This document shows positions 7,808-16,067 of a stretch of DNA of 44,415 nt, piece by piece. The stretch is taken from NCBI GenBank assembly GCA_023259355.1, contig JAHFQI010000001.1, forward strand, positions 26,333 to 70,747, given 5' to 3'. This DNA is from Comamonadaceae bacterium (GTDB lineage: Bacteria > Pseudomonadota > Gammaproteobacteria > Burkholderiales > Burkholderiaceae_C). The translations under genes and the position numbers were made by a program. Each line of letters begins with the position of its first letter. The stretch's first letter is position 1. The notes under the pieces were generated by a model. That model did not search any database and was not told the origin of the DNA. It saw only the letters and a program-made list of their open reading frames with translations.

Positions 7808-8782
7808 TCAGCTGACCTGCAGTCTTTTTTCCACTTGAATGCGGCGCCACTTGGCCGGCGGCACGCCATATTCACGGCTAAAGGCGCGGCTGAAGGCCGT
7901 GTCGGTCTGGTAGCCCACTTCCTCGGCGATCCTGATCAGCGGCAACTGGCTGCCCGACAGCAGGTTGGCCGCCAGAAGCATGCGCCATTGCGTCAGATAC
8001 TGCATTGGCGCCATCCCGACAATCAGCTGGAATTTCTCGGCGAGCACGGACCGGGACGTCCCGGCCTCACTGGCCAGATCCTCCAGCGTCCAGGCGCGTG
8101 TGGGGTTCTTGTGCAGCGCGCCCAAGGCCGCCCCCACAATGCGGTCCCCGACACCCGCCAGCCAGCCTGTGGTGCCCGGCGTCTGCTCGTTCATGTAGAT
8201 GCGCAGCACCTCGATAAAGAGAACCTCGGCCAATTTGGCCAGCACGCCCATGCCGCCCGGACGCGGCGACCGGGCCTCGCTCAGCGCATAACGCAAGGAC
8301 GCCTCCAGCCAGGCGCCCGCGCTGGAGCCGCGAACACTGACTTTGACGACAGCAGGCAGGCCCGCCAGCAGCATGCGGGCCAGGCGCGCATCGCAAGCCA
8401 GATAGCCACACACCAGGCGTGTCACCGCGCCGCCGCCCCCATAGGCCAACTGACGCGGGCGCCTTGACAGCACGACGTCCAGTTTCGCCCCTGTGGCGGC
8501 GGGAACGCCCGGGGCCGAGGTCATGCGGTGGGCATCGCCCTGTGGAAAGATCACCGCGTCCCCGGCAATGAGGTGCACGGGCGGCTGCCCAGCCATCTCC
8601 ACGTAGCACTCTCCCTCGGTAATCATGTGAAAGATCACCACGCGTTCGGCCCCGGGCTCCAGCAAAGGCGCCGCATAGTCCGCGTGGGGAGACTGGTAGC
8701 ACCACGGTGCCGTGAACCGGCCGTTGATGAAGATGGCCCCGATCAGGCGCACCACCCGCAGGGTTTCCGACAGGGCGTCCAT
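7808..8782 (-). CDS. AraC-family regulator with N-terminal cupin domain
   Basis: About 324 residues. The N-terminal third is a cupin sensor (FHMITEGECYVEM, GDAVIFPQGDAHRM), and the C-terminal ~95 residues form two AraC helix-turn-helix motifs: LEDLASEAGTSRSVLAEKF and IRIAEEVGYQTDTAFSRAF. The start codon ATG at 8782 directly abuts the stop codon of the upstream OsmC gene (TAA then ATG), so the two are translationally coupled. Related cupin-AraC proteins often regulate a neighbouring stress or detoxification gene. The likely targets are its own operon and the divergent methyltransferase-OsmC pair. Its effector is unknown. Confidence 0.92.
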   Translation of the reverse strand: MDALSETLRVVRLIGAIFINGRFTAPWCYQSPHADYAAPLLEPGAERVVIFHMITEGECYVEMAGQPPVHLIAGDAVIFPQGDAHRMTSAPGVPAATGAKLDVVLSRRPRQLAYGGGGAVTRLVCGYLACDARLARMLLAGLPAVVKVSVRGSSAGAWLEASLRYALSEARSPRPGGMGVLAKLAEVLFIEVLRIYMNEQTPGTTGWLAGVGDRIVGAALGALHKNPTRAWTLEDLASEAGTSRSVLAEKFQLIVGMAPMQYLTQWRMLLAANLLSGSQLPLIRIAEEVGYQTDTAFSRAFSREYGVPPAKWRRIQVEKRLQVS

Positions 8783-9313
8783 TTACGGAGACACGTTGAT
8801 CTGCAAGGCAAACGGAGTCGCGGTGACGAGGGCACTCGGAACCGGTGAGTGGCCAAGGCACCGCTCCACCAAGGCGGTCAGTTCTGCGGCATTCGCACCG
8901 TTCGCGGCGATGGTGACCCGCAACGCCACGTCGAACGGTCCCGCATAAACCGGCGCGCCGTTGGGCCCGGACATCCCCAGCAGGCCTCTGGCGTCGGAGC
9001 GGCTGCCGACATCCACTTCAAGCGCTGTGAGTTCAATGCCTTCGCTTGCAGCGACCAGTGTGATGGAGGTTGCCGCACATGAAGCAATCCCCGCACGAAA
9101 CAACCAGCCCGGTGTGACCTGATCGCCACTTCCGCCAAGTTCCGCGGGCATGTCCGTTGCGACTTCCACGCCGTGGGTATCCCGGGTCAGCACCCGGGTT
9201 CCGGATTCCCATCGGGCCACGGCGGGCATGTCAACGTGAATGCCCATTTCGGGGCGTCTCTGAAATGCAGCCATCACGCGTTTGACAGCGGCCCCGACGT
9301 TCTGAAGTGCCAT
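8783..9313 (-). CDS. OsmC/Ohr-family protein (first of two)
   Basis: About 176 residues from the ATG at 9313. The OsmC fold is recognised from the two reactive-Cys segments: GIASCAATSITLVA and VERCLGHSPVPSAL. OsmC/Ohr proteins reduce organic hydroperoxides with a Cys pair, although several OsmC-like clades have unknown roles. It is the first gene of a two-gene unit with the cupin-AraC regulator, and faces a second operon holding another OsmC paralogue, an unusual mirrored arrangement. The frame stays open upstream to 9526, but the Cys-free extension has no family similarity, so I start at 9313. Confidence 0.88.
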   Translation of the reverse strand: MALQNVGAAVKRVMAAFQRRPEMGIHVDMPAVARWESGTRVLTRDTHGVEVATDMPAELGGSGDQVTPGWLFRAGIASCAATSITLVAASEGIELTALEVDVGSRSDARGLLGMSGPNGAPVYAGPFDVALRVTIAANGANAAELTALVERCLGHSPVPSALVTATPFALQINVSP

Positions 9314-9422
9314 TTTCCAATCCCCTTGCTGGTTTCGATGGTTGCCATTTTGGGCGGTTTGGCCCGTTCCCAGTGGTGTATTGAATGCGCCAGGACGGCC
9401 CTCAGGAAGATTGAGCAGTGAA

Positions 9423-9480
9423 TCCGGACGTTCGGGCAACTGTTCCGCGCCGTCATCGCCAGATCCGGACGGTGGGTCAA
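9423..9480. promoter_or_regulatory. Direct repeat in the OsmC/methyltransferase divergent region
   Basis: A 17-base element starting TCCGGACG occurs at 9423-9439 and again at 9464-9480 with 14 of 17 positions identical, a period of 41 bases (about four helical turns). AraC-family proteins commonly bind direct repeats, so these may be the binding sites of the adjacent regulator. Not proven. Confidence 0.4.
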
Positions 9481-9558
9481 TCCATCGCGACGCCTGGACA
9501 GGACACATCCAGGCTGGCGAAAGCACAGTTCAGATGCCACAACCAAGGAGACAGCGCC

Positions 9559-10377
9559 ATGGAAACTTCCACGGATCTCAATGCCCTCAAGCACAAGCAG
9601 CAGGCTGCCTGGGCAAGCGGTGACTACGCCGTGATCGGCACCACCTTGCAGATCGTCGGCGAATCGCTGGCGGAGGCCTGCGACCTCTGCTGGGACGAAC
9701 GCGTGCTCGATGTCGCGGCCGGCAACGGCAATGCCAGCCTGGCCGCGGCGCGACGCGGCTGCCAAGTCACTTCGACCGACTACGTGGGCGCGTTGCTGGA
9801 GCGCGGCGCCGAGCGCGCCCGGGCCGACCGCCTGGAGATGAGCTTCCAGACGGCGGATGCCGAGGCGCTCCCCTTCGCCGACGCCAGCTTTGACGCGGTG
9901 CTGTCCACTTTCGGCGTCATGTTCACACCCGACCAGACCAAGGCCGCGGCCGAGCTGGCGCGCGTGTGCCGGCCCGGCGGACGCATCGGCCTGGCCAACT
10001 GGACCCCGGAGGGATTCATCGGCCAGGTGTTCAAGACTTTGGGCCGGCACCTGCCCCCGCCAGCCGGCGTGCAGCCCCCCTCGCGCTGGGGTGTGGTGTC
10101 GCACCTGGAATCGCTGTTCGGCACATCCGCCACCGCCATCCGGGCGACGCCGATGATGTTCAACTTCCGGTACCGCTCTGCGGCGCACTTCATCGACGTG
10201 TTCCGCACCTGGTACGGGCCGGTCCACAAGGCCTTTGCCGCCCTGCCCGCCGACGGCGCGGCCGCGCTGGAAAAGGACTTGACCGAACTGCTCAACCGCA
10301 TGAACCGCGCCGGCGACCGCGCCTTGGTCGTGCCCAGCGAATACCTCGAAATTGTGGTCACACGGAGCCCATCGTGA
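9559..10377 (+). CDS. Class I SAM-dependent methyltransferase
   Basis: About 272 residues from the ATG at 9559, with AAGGAG eight bases upstream. The SAM-binding motif I is VLDVAAGNGNASLAAARRG (~47-65), followed by the acidic strand-2 end (STDY) and the motif around ADAEALPFADASFDAVLSTF, as in UbiE-like enzymes. The substrate cannot be inferred. The stop overlaps the GTG start of the downstream OsmC gene (GTGA), so both are co-translated. The divergent AraC protein is the probable regulator. A link between methylation and OsmC chemistry could mean handling of thiols or electrophiles, but this is speculation. Confidence 0.88.
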   Translation: METSTDLNALKHKQQAAWASGDYAVIGTTLQIVGESLAEACDLCWDERVLDVAAGNGNASLAAARRGCQVTSTDYVGALLERGAERARADRLEMSFQTADAEALPFADASFDAVLSTFGVMFTPDQTKAAAELARVCRPGGRIGLANWTPEGFIGQVFKTLGRHLPPPAGVQPPSRWGVVSHLESLFGTSATAIRATPMMFNFRYRSAAHFIDVFRTWYGPVHKAFAALPADGAAALEKDLTELLNRMNRAGDRALVVPSEYLEIVVTRSPS

Positions 10378-10946
10378 AAGCCCTGGTCCAGGATGCCCAG
10401 GCACCGCTGCGCAGGCAGTACAGGGAAACACCCGCATTGGCCATGGTCACCGACCATGCGCGCACCTGCGGCACCGACCCGTCCGATCCGTTCCACTCCC
10501 TGGTGGAGCCCATGGACGGCTGCGGCGTTGCCGTCCCCGTCGGCGTGCACCGGGCCGTGGGGGGCCTGCATGACGCCCCGACACCCGGCGACATGCTGTG
10601 CGCCGCGCTGGCGGCGTGCCAGGACTCGGCGGTCAGGATGGTGGCCAATCGGCTGGGGATCGAAATCATCGCCCTGGAGGTCCGTGTGACCGCACAAGTC
10701 GATGTGCGGGGTGCGTTGGGCATGGAGGCGGATGTGCCGGTCGGCTTCCAGGCCATGACCTGTGACGTCCATCTGAAAGTGCAGGACGGCACGCCACCCA
10801 AATTGCTGGACAGCCTGCATTCGGCGGCCCAACGATGCTGCGTCGTCCAGCAAACGCTGCACCGGCCGCCGCCGGTGACGACCCGGTTCAGTGCCTTTCC
10901 ACCGGAGACCGGCGGCGCCGGAAAGCCTTTGGACTTGACGGCCTGA
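10374..10946 (+). CDS. OsmC-family protein (second of two)
   Basis: About 190 residues from the GTG at 10374, which overlaps the stop of the methyltransferase gene by four bases. The two conserved Cys regions are present: ALAACQDSAVRMVA and AAQRCCVVQQTL. The middle section (DAPTPGDMLCAALAAC) is typical of OsmC-like proteins. It is a paralogue of the OsmC protein encoded 1 kb away on the other strand, but clearly diverged from it. Earlier in-frame codons lie inside the methyltransferase gene and were rejected. Peroxide reduction is the family role; its partner methyltransferase suggests a more specific task. Confidence 0.85.
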   Translation: MKALVQDAQAPLRRQYRETPALAMVTDHARTCGTDPSDPFHSLVEPMDGCGVAVPVGVHRAVGGLHDAPTPGDMLCAALAACQDSAVRMVANRLGIEIIALEVRVTAQVDVRGALGMEADVPVGFQAMTCDVHLKVQDGTPPKLLDSLHSAAQRCCVVQQTLHRPPPVTTRFSAFPPETGGAGKPLDLTA

Positions 10947-11119
10947 CTGGAGGTGGGTGGGGTGCCACCACTTCTGTGGTGCAGAGCGTCCCGCGCGTCG
11001 TGGCGTGCTTTCTCTAGGGTCGAAGTTTGCTGACGCGGGCGTGAGGCCGCCCCCAGCGAGCTGCGATCCGATCCGCCCGGTGGAGAAACCCGCCGATGCG
11101 CGGCCCCTGTCGAAATCCG

Positions 11120-12358
11120 TCAGAGCGGCTGGCTGGGGTCCGATGCCGGACCGGCCACCACGGCGGCATCGTGCAGGCGGCCGATGGCGCCGCTGTCCAG
11201 GCCCAGCACCTCGTGCAACACCTCGTCGGTGTGGGTGCCCAGCAGCGGCGCCGGGGCCGTCGCCTCGCGCGGCTGCCCGCCCACGCGCACGGCGGACCCG
11301 GCCACCAAGTGCGGCCCCACGCCCGGGCTGTCGCCGGGCTCGAACACCGGGTTCGCCAGGCTGGCGCGCGCGTCGTGGGCCAGCAACTCGCGCACGGTGC
11401 GGTAGGTGCCCCAGCAGGCCTTGTGGGCATCCAGCGCCTGCGCGACTTCGGTCAGCGGGCGGGCCGCGAACCACGGTGCCAGCAGCGCGGCAATCGCGTC
11501 GCGCCCCTCGTAACGCCCGGTTTCGTCCTCAAAACGGCGTCCCTGTCGGCGGGCCAGTTCGGCCAGCGGGGCCTCGAGCCCGGTCGCGCGGACCAGCGCG
11601 GTCCACTGTCCGGCGCTGACCGCGGCCATCATGACGCGCTGGCCGTCGGCCGTGGCAAAGTCGTGACCGAAGGCACCGTAGATGTGGTTGCCGATCGAGG
11701 GCCGGTCCTGCCCCAGCAGCTCGGCCTCGGCCATCACGCCCAGGTGCGACAACGTGGTGAAGGCCATGTCCGACAGCGCCAGCTTCAGGTCCGTACCCTG
11801 GCCGGTGCGCTGCCGGTGGTTCACCGCGGCCAGCACGGCAAAGGCCGCCTGGTAGGCGCAGGCGATGTCCCAGGCGGGCAGCACCTGGTTCACGGGCGTT
11901 TGCGGCGTGGCCCCGCCGGTGACGGCCGGGTAGCCGGTGGCGCAATGCACGGTGTAGTCCACGGCCGTGGAACCATCGCCATTGCCCTGGATGGTGCAGC
12001 TGATCACGTCGGGGCGCAGTTGCGCGAGCGACGCGTGGGCCAGCCACGGCGTGCCGATGTTGGTCAGCAACACACCGGCGTCCGGCCCCGGGGCCGTGAC
12101 CAGGGCGCGGACCAGCTCGCGCCCTTCGGGCTTGCGGATGTCGATGGCAATCGAGCGCTTGCCCTTGTTCAGGCCGGTCCAGTAGAGGCTGCGGCCCGAG
12201 GGCATGAGCGGCAGTCGCCCGTAGTCGATGCCGCCGCCGATCAGGTCCACCCGGATCACGTCGGCGCCGAACTGCGCCAGCGTGAGGCCGGCCAGCGGCG
12301 CGGCGATGAAGGCTGAGCTTTCGATCACACGCAGGGGTTTGAGCAGGGAATGGGTCAT
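11120..12358 (-). CDS. mct: Mesaconyl-CoA C1-C4 CoA-transferase-like protein (2-methylfumaryl-CoA isomerase family)
   Basis: About 412 residues from the ATG at 12358. It is a family III CoA-transferase, and from memory of the family it is closest to Mct of the 3-hydroxypropionate bicycle. Shared segments are ESSAFIAAPLAGLTLAQFGAD, IGGGIDYGRLPL and YWTGLNKGKRSIAIDIR, and the C-terminal GTHTDEVLHEVLGLD. The catalytic Asp is expected in VLPAWDIACAY. Mct moves CoA within mesaconyl-CoA from C1 to C4. It is the last gene of the eight-gene operon running from 20399. No other 3-hydroxypropionate bicycle gene is present, so it may act on a different unsaturated dicarboxylate. The general family is certain; the exact reaction is not. 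Confidence 0.75.
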   Translation of the reverse strand: MTHSLLKPLRVIESSAFIAAPLAGLTLAQFGADVIRVDLIGGGIDYGRLPLMPSGRSLYWTGLNKGKRSIAIDIRKPEGRELVRALVTAPGPDAGVLLTNIGTPWLAHASLAQLRPDVISCTIQGNGDGSTAVDYTVHCATGYPAVTGGATPQTPVNQVLPAWDIACAYQAAFAVLAAVNHRQRTGQGTDLKLALSDMAFTTLSHLGVMAEAELLGQDRPSIGNHIYGAFGHDFATADGQRVMMAAVSAGQWTALVRATGLEAPLAELARRQGRRFEDETGRYEGRDAIAALLAPWFAARPLTEVAQALDAHKACWGTYRTVRELLAHDARASLANPVFEPGDSPGVGPHLVAGSAVRVGGQPREATAPAPLLGTHTDEVLHEVLGLDSGAIGRLHDAAVVAGPASDPSQPL

Positions 12359-12371
12359 GAAAAGAACGCCC

Positions 12372-13568
12372 TCAAGCGCGCTCGAACACCGCCGCGATGC
12401 CCTGCCCGCCGCCGATGCACATGGTTTCCAGCCCATAGCGCGCGCCGCGGCGTTGCATTTCGTGCAAGAGCGAGGTCATGATGCGCACGCCGGTGGCGCC
12501 CACCGGGTGGCCCAGCGAGATGCCGGAGCCATTGACGTTGAGCCGCTCGGGGTCGTTCCAGCCCCAGCCGCTGGCCACGGCCAAAGCCTGGCAGGCAAAA
12601 GCCTCGTTGAGTTCGACCAGCCCCATGTCGTCAAAGGAAAGTCCGTTTCTCTGAAACAGCTTCTGCACGGCAGGCACCGGGCCAATGCCCATGTGCGAGG
12701 GTTCGCAGCCCGCTGCGGCCCAGCTGTGCAGGTAGCCGATGGGTGTCAGGCCGAGTTCTTCAAGCTTGTCCTCCGCCACGATCAGGCAGGCGGCCGCCGC
12801 GTCGTTTTGCTGGCAGGCGTTGCCTGCGGTGACGGTGCCGCCCGGCACCAGCGGTTTCAATTTTGTGAGCTGCTCCAGCGTGAGGTCGGCGCGGATGCCT
12901 TCATCACCCGCGACAACCAGCGCTTCGCCTTTGCGCTGCGGCACATGCACCGGAACCACCTCGTCGGCGAACTTGCCCGAAGCCCAGGCGGCGGCGGCGC
13001 GCTGGTGGCTGCGCAGCGCGAAGGCGTCGGCGTCCTCGCGGGAAATGCCGTAGTCGCGCGCCAGGTTTTCGGCGGTCTCGATCATGCCGGAGATGCGCCC
13101 GAAGCGGGACTCGGGCTGCGAGCGCTCGCGCCCGCGCTCCAGCCGGTCATGAAACTTGACGGTGCCCGCACGTTTGCCCCAGCGCATGTCGGTCGTGTAG
13201 TACTCGACGTTGCTCATGCTCTCGACCCCGCCGGCCATCACCACGTCGGCGGCACCGGTCTGCACCATCATGGCGGCGGTGGCAATGGCCTGCAGGCCGC
13301 TGCCGCAGCGGCGGTCCAGCTGCATGCCCGCCACCTGCACCGGAAACCCGGCCTGCAAGGCGACCCAGCGACCGGTGCAGGGGACTTCGCCATTGGCATA
13401 AGAGTGACCGAAGACAACGTCCTCGATCCGTGCCGGGTCCAGACCGGTGCGCTCCACAATGGCCCGCGCCACGATGGCGCCCAGCTCTTCAACCGCAATG
13501 CTGCGCAGGCTGCCCCCAAAGGCGCCAATCGGCGTGCGCAGGGGGGAGACGATAGCGGCTCGTTTCAT
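12372..13568 (-). CDS. Acetyl-CoA C-acyltransferase (thiolase)
   Basis: About 398 residues, full length for a degradative thiolase. Nucleophilic Cys88 lies in LDRRCGSGLQA; the active-site NEAFACQ, GHPVGATG and C-terminal CIGGGQG motifs are all present. It cleaves 3-oxoacyl-CoA with CoA to give acetyl-CoA or propionyl-CoA plus a shortened acyl-CoA. It lies 10 bases downstream of the enoyl-CoA hydratase gene and 13 bases upstream of the Mct-like gene, so it is the terminal beta-oxidation step of this operon. The chain preference cannot be judged from the sequence. Confidence 0.93.
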   Translation of the reverse strand: MKRAAIVSPLRTPIGAFGGSLRSIAVEELGAIVARAIVERTGLDPARIEDVVFGHSYANGEVPCTGRWVALQAGFPVQVAGMQLDRRCGSGLQAIATAAMMVQTGAADVVMAGGVESMSNVEYYTTDMRWGKRAGTVKFHDRLERGRERSQPESRFGRISGMIETAENLARDYGISREDADAFALRSHQRAAAAWASGKFADEVVPVHVPQRKGEALVVAGDEGIRADLTLEQLTKLKPLVPGGTVTAGNACQQNDAAAACLIVAEDKLEELGLTPIGYLHSWAAAGCEPSHMGIGPVPAVQKLFQRNGLSFDDMGLVELNEAFACQALAVASGWGWNDPERLNVNGSGISLGHPVGATGVRIMTSLLHEMQRRGARYGLETMCIGGGQGIAAVFERA

Positions 13569-13578
13569 GGTGATTTCC

Positions 13579-14388
13579 TTATTGGTTCAGATTGGCGGAA
13601 GCGGCAAAACGGGGGGTGTCCTTGGAGAGAAAGGCGCGCACACCTTCCTGCGCGTCGGCCGAACTGAACACGCGGTCCGACAGCGGCAGGGCCAGGCGCA
13701 TGGCCTCGTCTTCGGTGGTGTCAAAACTCAGGTCAATCGCCTGTTTGCACAAGGCCAGGGCCAGCGGTGCACGCTGCGCCAACGTGGCGGCCAGTGCCTG
13801 TGCGGCGGCCAGCGCCTCACCCGCCGGCACGACGCGGTTGACCAGGCCCCAGGCCAGCGCCGTGGCAGCGTCGATCGGTTCGCCCAGGAACATCAGCTCC
13901 TTGGCTCGGCCCTCGCCGATGCGCCGCGTCACGCGCACCGGGCCGCCACTGCCGGGGAACACACCCAGCTTGATCTCGGGCAGCGCAAAACGCGCGGTGG
14001 CGTCGGCCACCAGCAGGTCGCAGCACACGGCAATTTCCAGCCCGCCACCAAACGCCAGCCCATTGATGGCCGCCACCGTCGGTTTGGGAAAGTCGTCGAG
14101 CCGGCCAAACACTTCGTGCTGCAGCGCCAGCTTGGCCGGAACAATCCGGCCCGGGACCATGAGAGGCTGGAACTCCGCGATGTCGGAGCCCGCGCAAAAC
14201 GCCCGCGTGCCGGCGCCGGTGACCACCACGGCCCGCACAGCGTCATCGGCGGCCAGCACATCGAGCACCTGGCCCAAAGCCACGGTCAGGCCACGGAACA
14301 CCACGTTGAGCGGCGGGTTGTCGAGCGTGAGGGTGGCCACCCCGCCGCTGACGCTGCAGCGCACCGGCCCGTCGTTGATCTCAACCAT
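13579..14388 (-). CDS. Enoyl-CoA hydratase/isomerase (crotonase family)
   Basis: About 269 residues. Both hydratase glutamates are in place: in AFGGGLEIAVCCD and in LPEIKLGVFPGSGG, and the oxyanion-hole region AFCAGSDIAEF is intact. It should hydrate 2-enoyl-CoA to (3S)-hydroxyacyl-CoA. The ATG at 14388 lies inside the last codons of the SDR gene (TATGGTTGA), an eight-base overlap that indicates translational coupling. The operon also encodes a hydratase-2, which makes the opposite 3R product, so the two hydratases probably act on different intermediates. Confidence 0.93.
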   Translation of the reverse strand: MVEINDGPVRCSVSGGVATLTLDNPPLNVVFRGLTVALGQVLDVLAADDAVRAVVVTGAGTRAFCAGSDIAEFQPLMVPGRIVPAKLALQHEVFGRLDDFPKPTVAAINGLAFGGGLEIAVCCDLLVADATARFALPEIKLGVFPGSGGPVRVTRRIGEGRAKELMFLGEPIDAATALAWGLVNRVVPAGEALAAAQALAATLAQRAPLALALCKQAIDLSFDTTEDEAMRLALPLSDRVFSSADAQEGVRAFLSKDTPRFAASANLNQ

Positions 14389-15130
14389 AGCGCCCGCCCG
14401 TCACGTGCAGCACCTCGCCGGTGATGAAGCTCGCGCGCTCGGAGGCCAGGAAGGCCACGGCGTTGGCGATGTCGTCGGGCCGGCCGACGCGCTTGATCGG
14501 CTGCATGGCCACGGCGCGCTCCTTGATGGTCTCGTAGGTCGGAAGCGCCTGCACCATCTCGGTTTCCATGAAGCCCGGCGCCACGCAGTTGACTGTGATG
14601 CCGTAGCGGCCCTGCTCAATCGCCAGCGCCTTGGCCATGCCGATCAACCCCGCCTTGGCGGCCGAGTAGTTGGCCTGCGTCGGGTTGCCGAAATGCGCGC
14701 GCGAACTGATGTTGATGACGCGGCCCCAGCCCTGCTCGATGAAGCGCGGCATCACGGTCCTGCAGGCCAGGAAGGCGCCCTTGAGCATGACCTCCATCAC
14801 CAGATCCCAGTCCTCCTCGGTCATCTTGACCAGGTACTTGTCGCGCGGGAAGCCGGCGTTGTTGACCAGGATATGCACACCGCCGAAGTGGGCCACGGTT
14901 TCGTCCACCAGACGCTGCACCTCGGCGGCCTGGGTGATGTTCGCGATGATGCAATGCGCCTGCAGGCCCTCGGCGCGCAAGGCGGCGGCAGTGGCCTCGG
15001 CCTGCTCTTTCAGGATGTCGGTGACGACGACCTTCGCCCCCTCTTGCGCCAGCCGGCGTGCCGTGGCTGCGCCCAGGCCCCGGGCCGAGCCGGTGACGAT
15101 GGCGACTTTGTCTTTCAAGCCCAGATCCAT
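14381..15130 (-). CDS. Short-chain dehydrogenase/reductase, FabG-like
   Basis: About 249 residues from the ATG at 15130, preceded by AAAGGACA. The glycine-rich cofactor motif TGSARGLGAATA, the NNAG strand, and the catalytic YSAAK with its upstream Ser (NISSRAHF) are all present. The closing GEVLHVTGGRYG is the usual C-terminal tail. In this operon it most probably oxidises a 3-hydroxyacyl-CoA to the 3-oxoacyl-CoA that the thiolase cleaves. FabG-like proteins prefer 3R substrates, matching the hydratase-2 gene immediately upstream (23-base gap). Confidence 0.92.
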   Translation of the reverse strand: MDLGLKDKVAIVTGSARGLGAATARRLAQEGAKVVVTDILKEQAEATAAALRAEGLQAHCIIANITQAAEVQRLVDETVAHFGGVHILVNNAGFPRDKYLVKMTEEDWDLVMEVMLKGAFLACRTVMPRFIEQGWGRVINISSRAHFGNPTQANYSAAKAGLIGMAKALAIEQGRYGITVNCVAPGFMETEMVQALPTYETIKERAVAMQPIKRVGRPDDIANAVAFLASERASFITGEVLHVTGGRYG

Positions 15131-15153
15131 GGAATGTCCTTTTGATGCGTTGT

Positions 15154-16041
15154 TCAGATTGATGCCGGGTGCAGATCCACCCGGCCGTTGTTCAGGACGA
15201 CGGCACCGCGCTCCAGCGCCGTGGTGCGCAGCGAAACCACCGTGCCATCGCGCCACAGTTCGGTGCGCAGCGTGTCGCCCGGCAGCACCGGCGCAGTGAA
15301 GCGCACACGCATGCCGGCGAAGCGCGCGGGATCGTAGTCCAGAAGCGTGCGCAGTACCGCGTGTGCGGCCACGCCCATGGTGGCCATGCCGTGCAGGATG
15401 GGCCGCTCGAAACCGGCCGCCCGTGCCACGGCCGGGTCAGCGTGCAGCGGGTTGAAGTCGCCGCTGAGACGGTAGATCAGCGCCGCCTGGGCCAGCGTTG
15501 GCAGGTCGCAAATGAAGTCCGCCGGCCGGTCCGGCACGGGATGCGGCGCGGGCGGTGCACCCGCACTGCCACCCGGACCCCAACCCCCATCGGCCCGCAA
15601 CAGCGTCAACTGCGTCACCGTGGCCAGCAACTGGCCGCTGGCGCTATCGCGCACCTCGCGCTGCTGCTGCATCAGCGCCCCCTTGCCCGCCCCCTTGTCC
15701 CACAGCGCGCTGACGCGGTTGTGCCCGGTCACGCAGCCCTCCACCGGCAGTGGCGCATGCAGCGTGAAAGCCTGCTCGGCGTGCACCAGGCGCTGCCAGG
15801 TGATGCCGGTATCGGGCTCGCGTGCCCAGAAGCCGGGAAACGCGAGCACATTGGCGAACGTCGGGAGGGTGCGCAGGGCGTCGCCATGCACGCCCTCATA
15901 CACATACCGCAGCGCGGCGGCGTCCAGCGGATCAAACCCAAGGCCCACGCCCAGCGCATACAACTGGGTGTCGCGACGGGTGAACCGGTGGCTGACGGGC
16001 GCAAAGGCGCGGTGCAGCAGATGGTGCGGATCGATGGCCAT
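15154..16041 (-). CDS. MaoC-type (R)-specific enoyl-CoA hydratase (hydratase-2)
   Basis: About 295 residues from the ATG at 16041. Two hot-dog domains are present, as in the hydratase-2 part of peroxisomal multifunctional enzyme 2. The second domain holds the hydratase-2 motif around GDFNPLHADPAVARAAGF with the catalytic Asp and His, followed by PILHGMATMGVA. It hydrates trans-2-enoyl-CoA to (3R)-hydroxyacyl-CoA. Such enzymes handle branched or bulky chains. A mesaconyl-C4-CoA hydratase role was considered because of the Mct-like gene, but the N-terminal domain looks like MFE-2 rather than that clade. Confidence 0.88.
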   Translation of the reverse strand: MAIDPHHLLHRAFAPVSHRFTRRDTQLYALGVGLGFDPLDAAALRYVYEGVHGDALRTLPTFANVLAFPGFWAREPDTGITWQRLVHAEQAFTLHAPLPVEGCVTGHNRVSALWDKGAGKGALMQQQREVRDSASGQLLATVTQLTLLRADGGWGPGGSAGAPPAPHPVPDRPADFICDLPTLAQAALIYRLSGDFNPLHADPAVARAAGFERPILHGMATMGVAAHAVLRTLLDYDPARFAGMRVRFTAPVLPGDTLRTELWRDGTVVSLRTTALERGAVVLNNGRVDLHPASI

Positions 16042-16067
16042 GGCGGGTTTCCGTGGGTCCTTGGGTC

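Noticed and set aside
10966-10981. Hairpin CACCAC-TTCT-GTGGTG between the convergent OsmC and Mct-like genes
   Set aside because: The six-base stem is clean but no T-run follows on either strand, so I do not call it a terminator. The 173-base gap holds nothing else I recognise.
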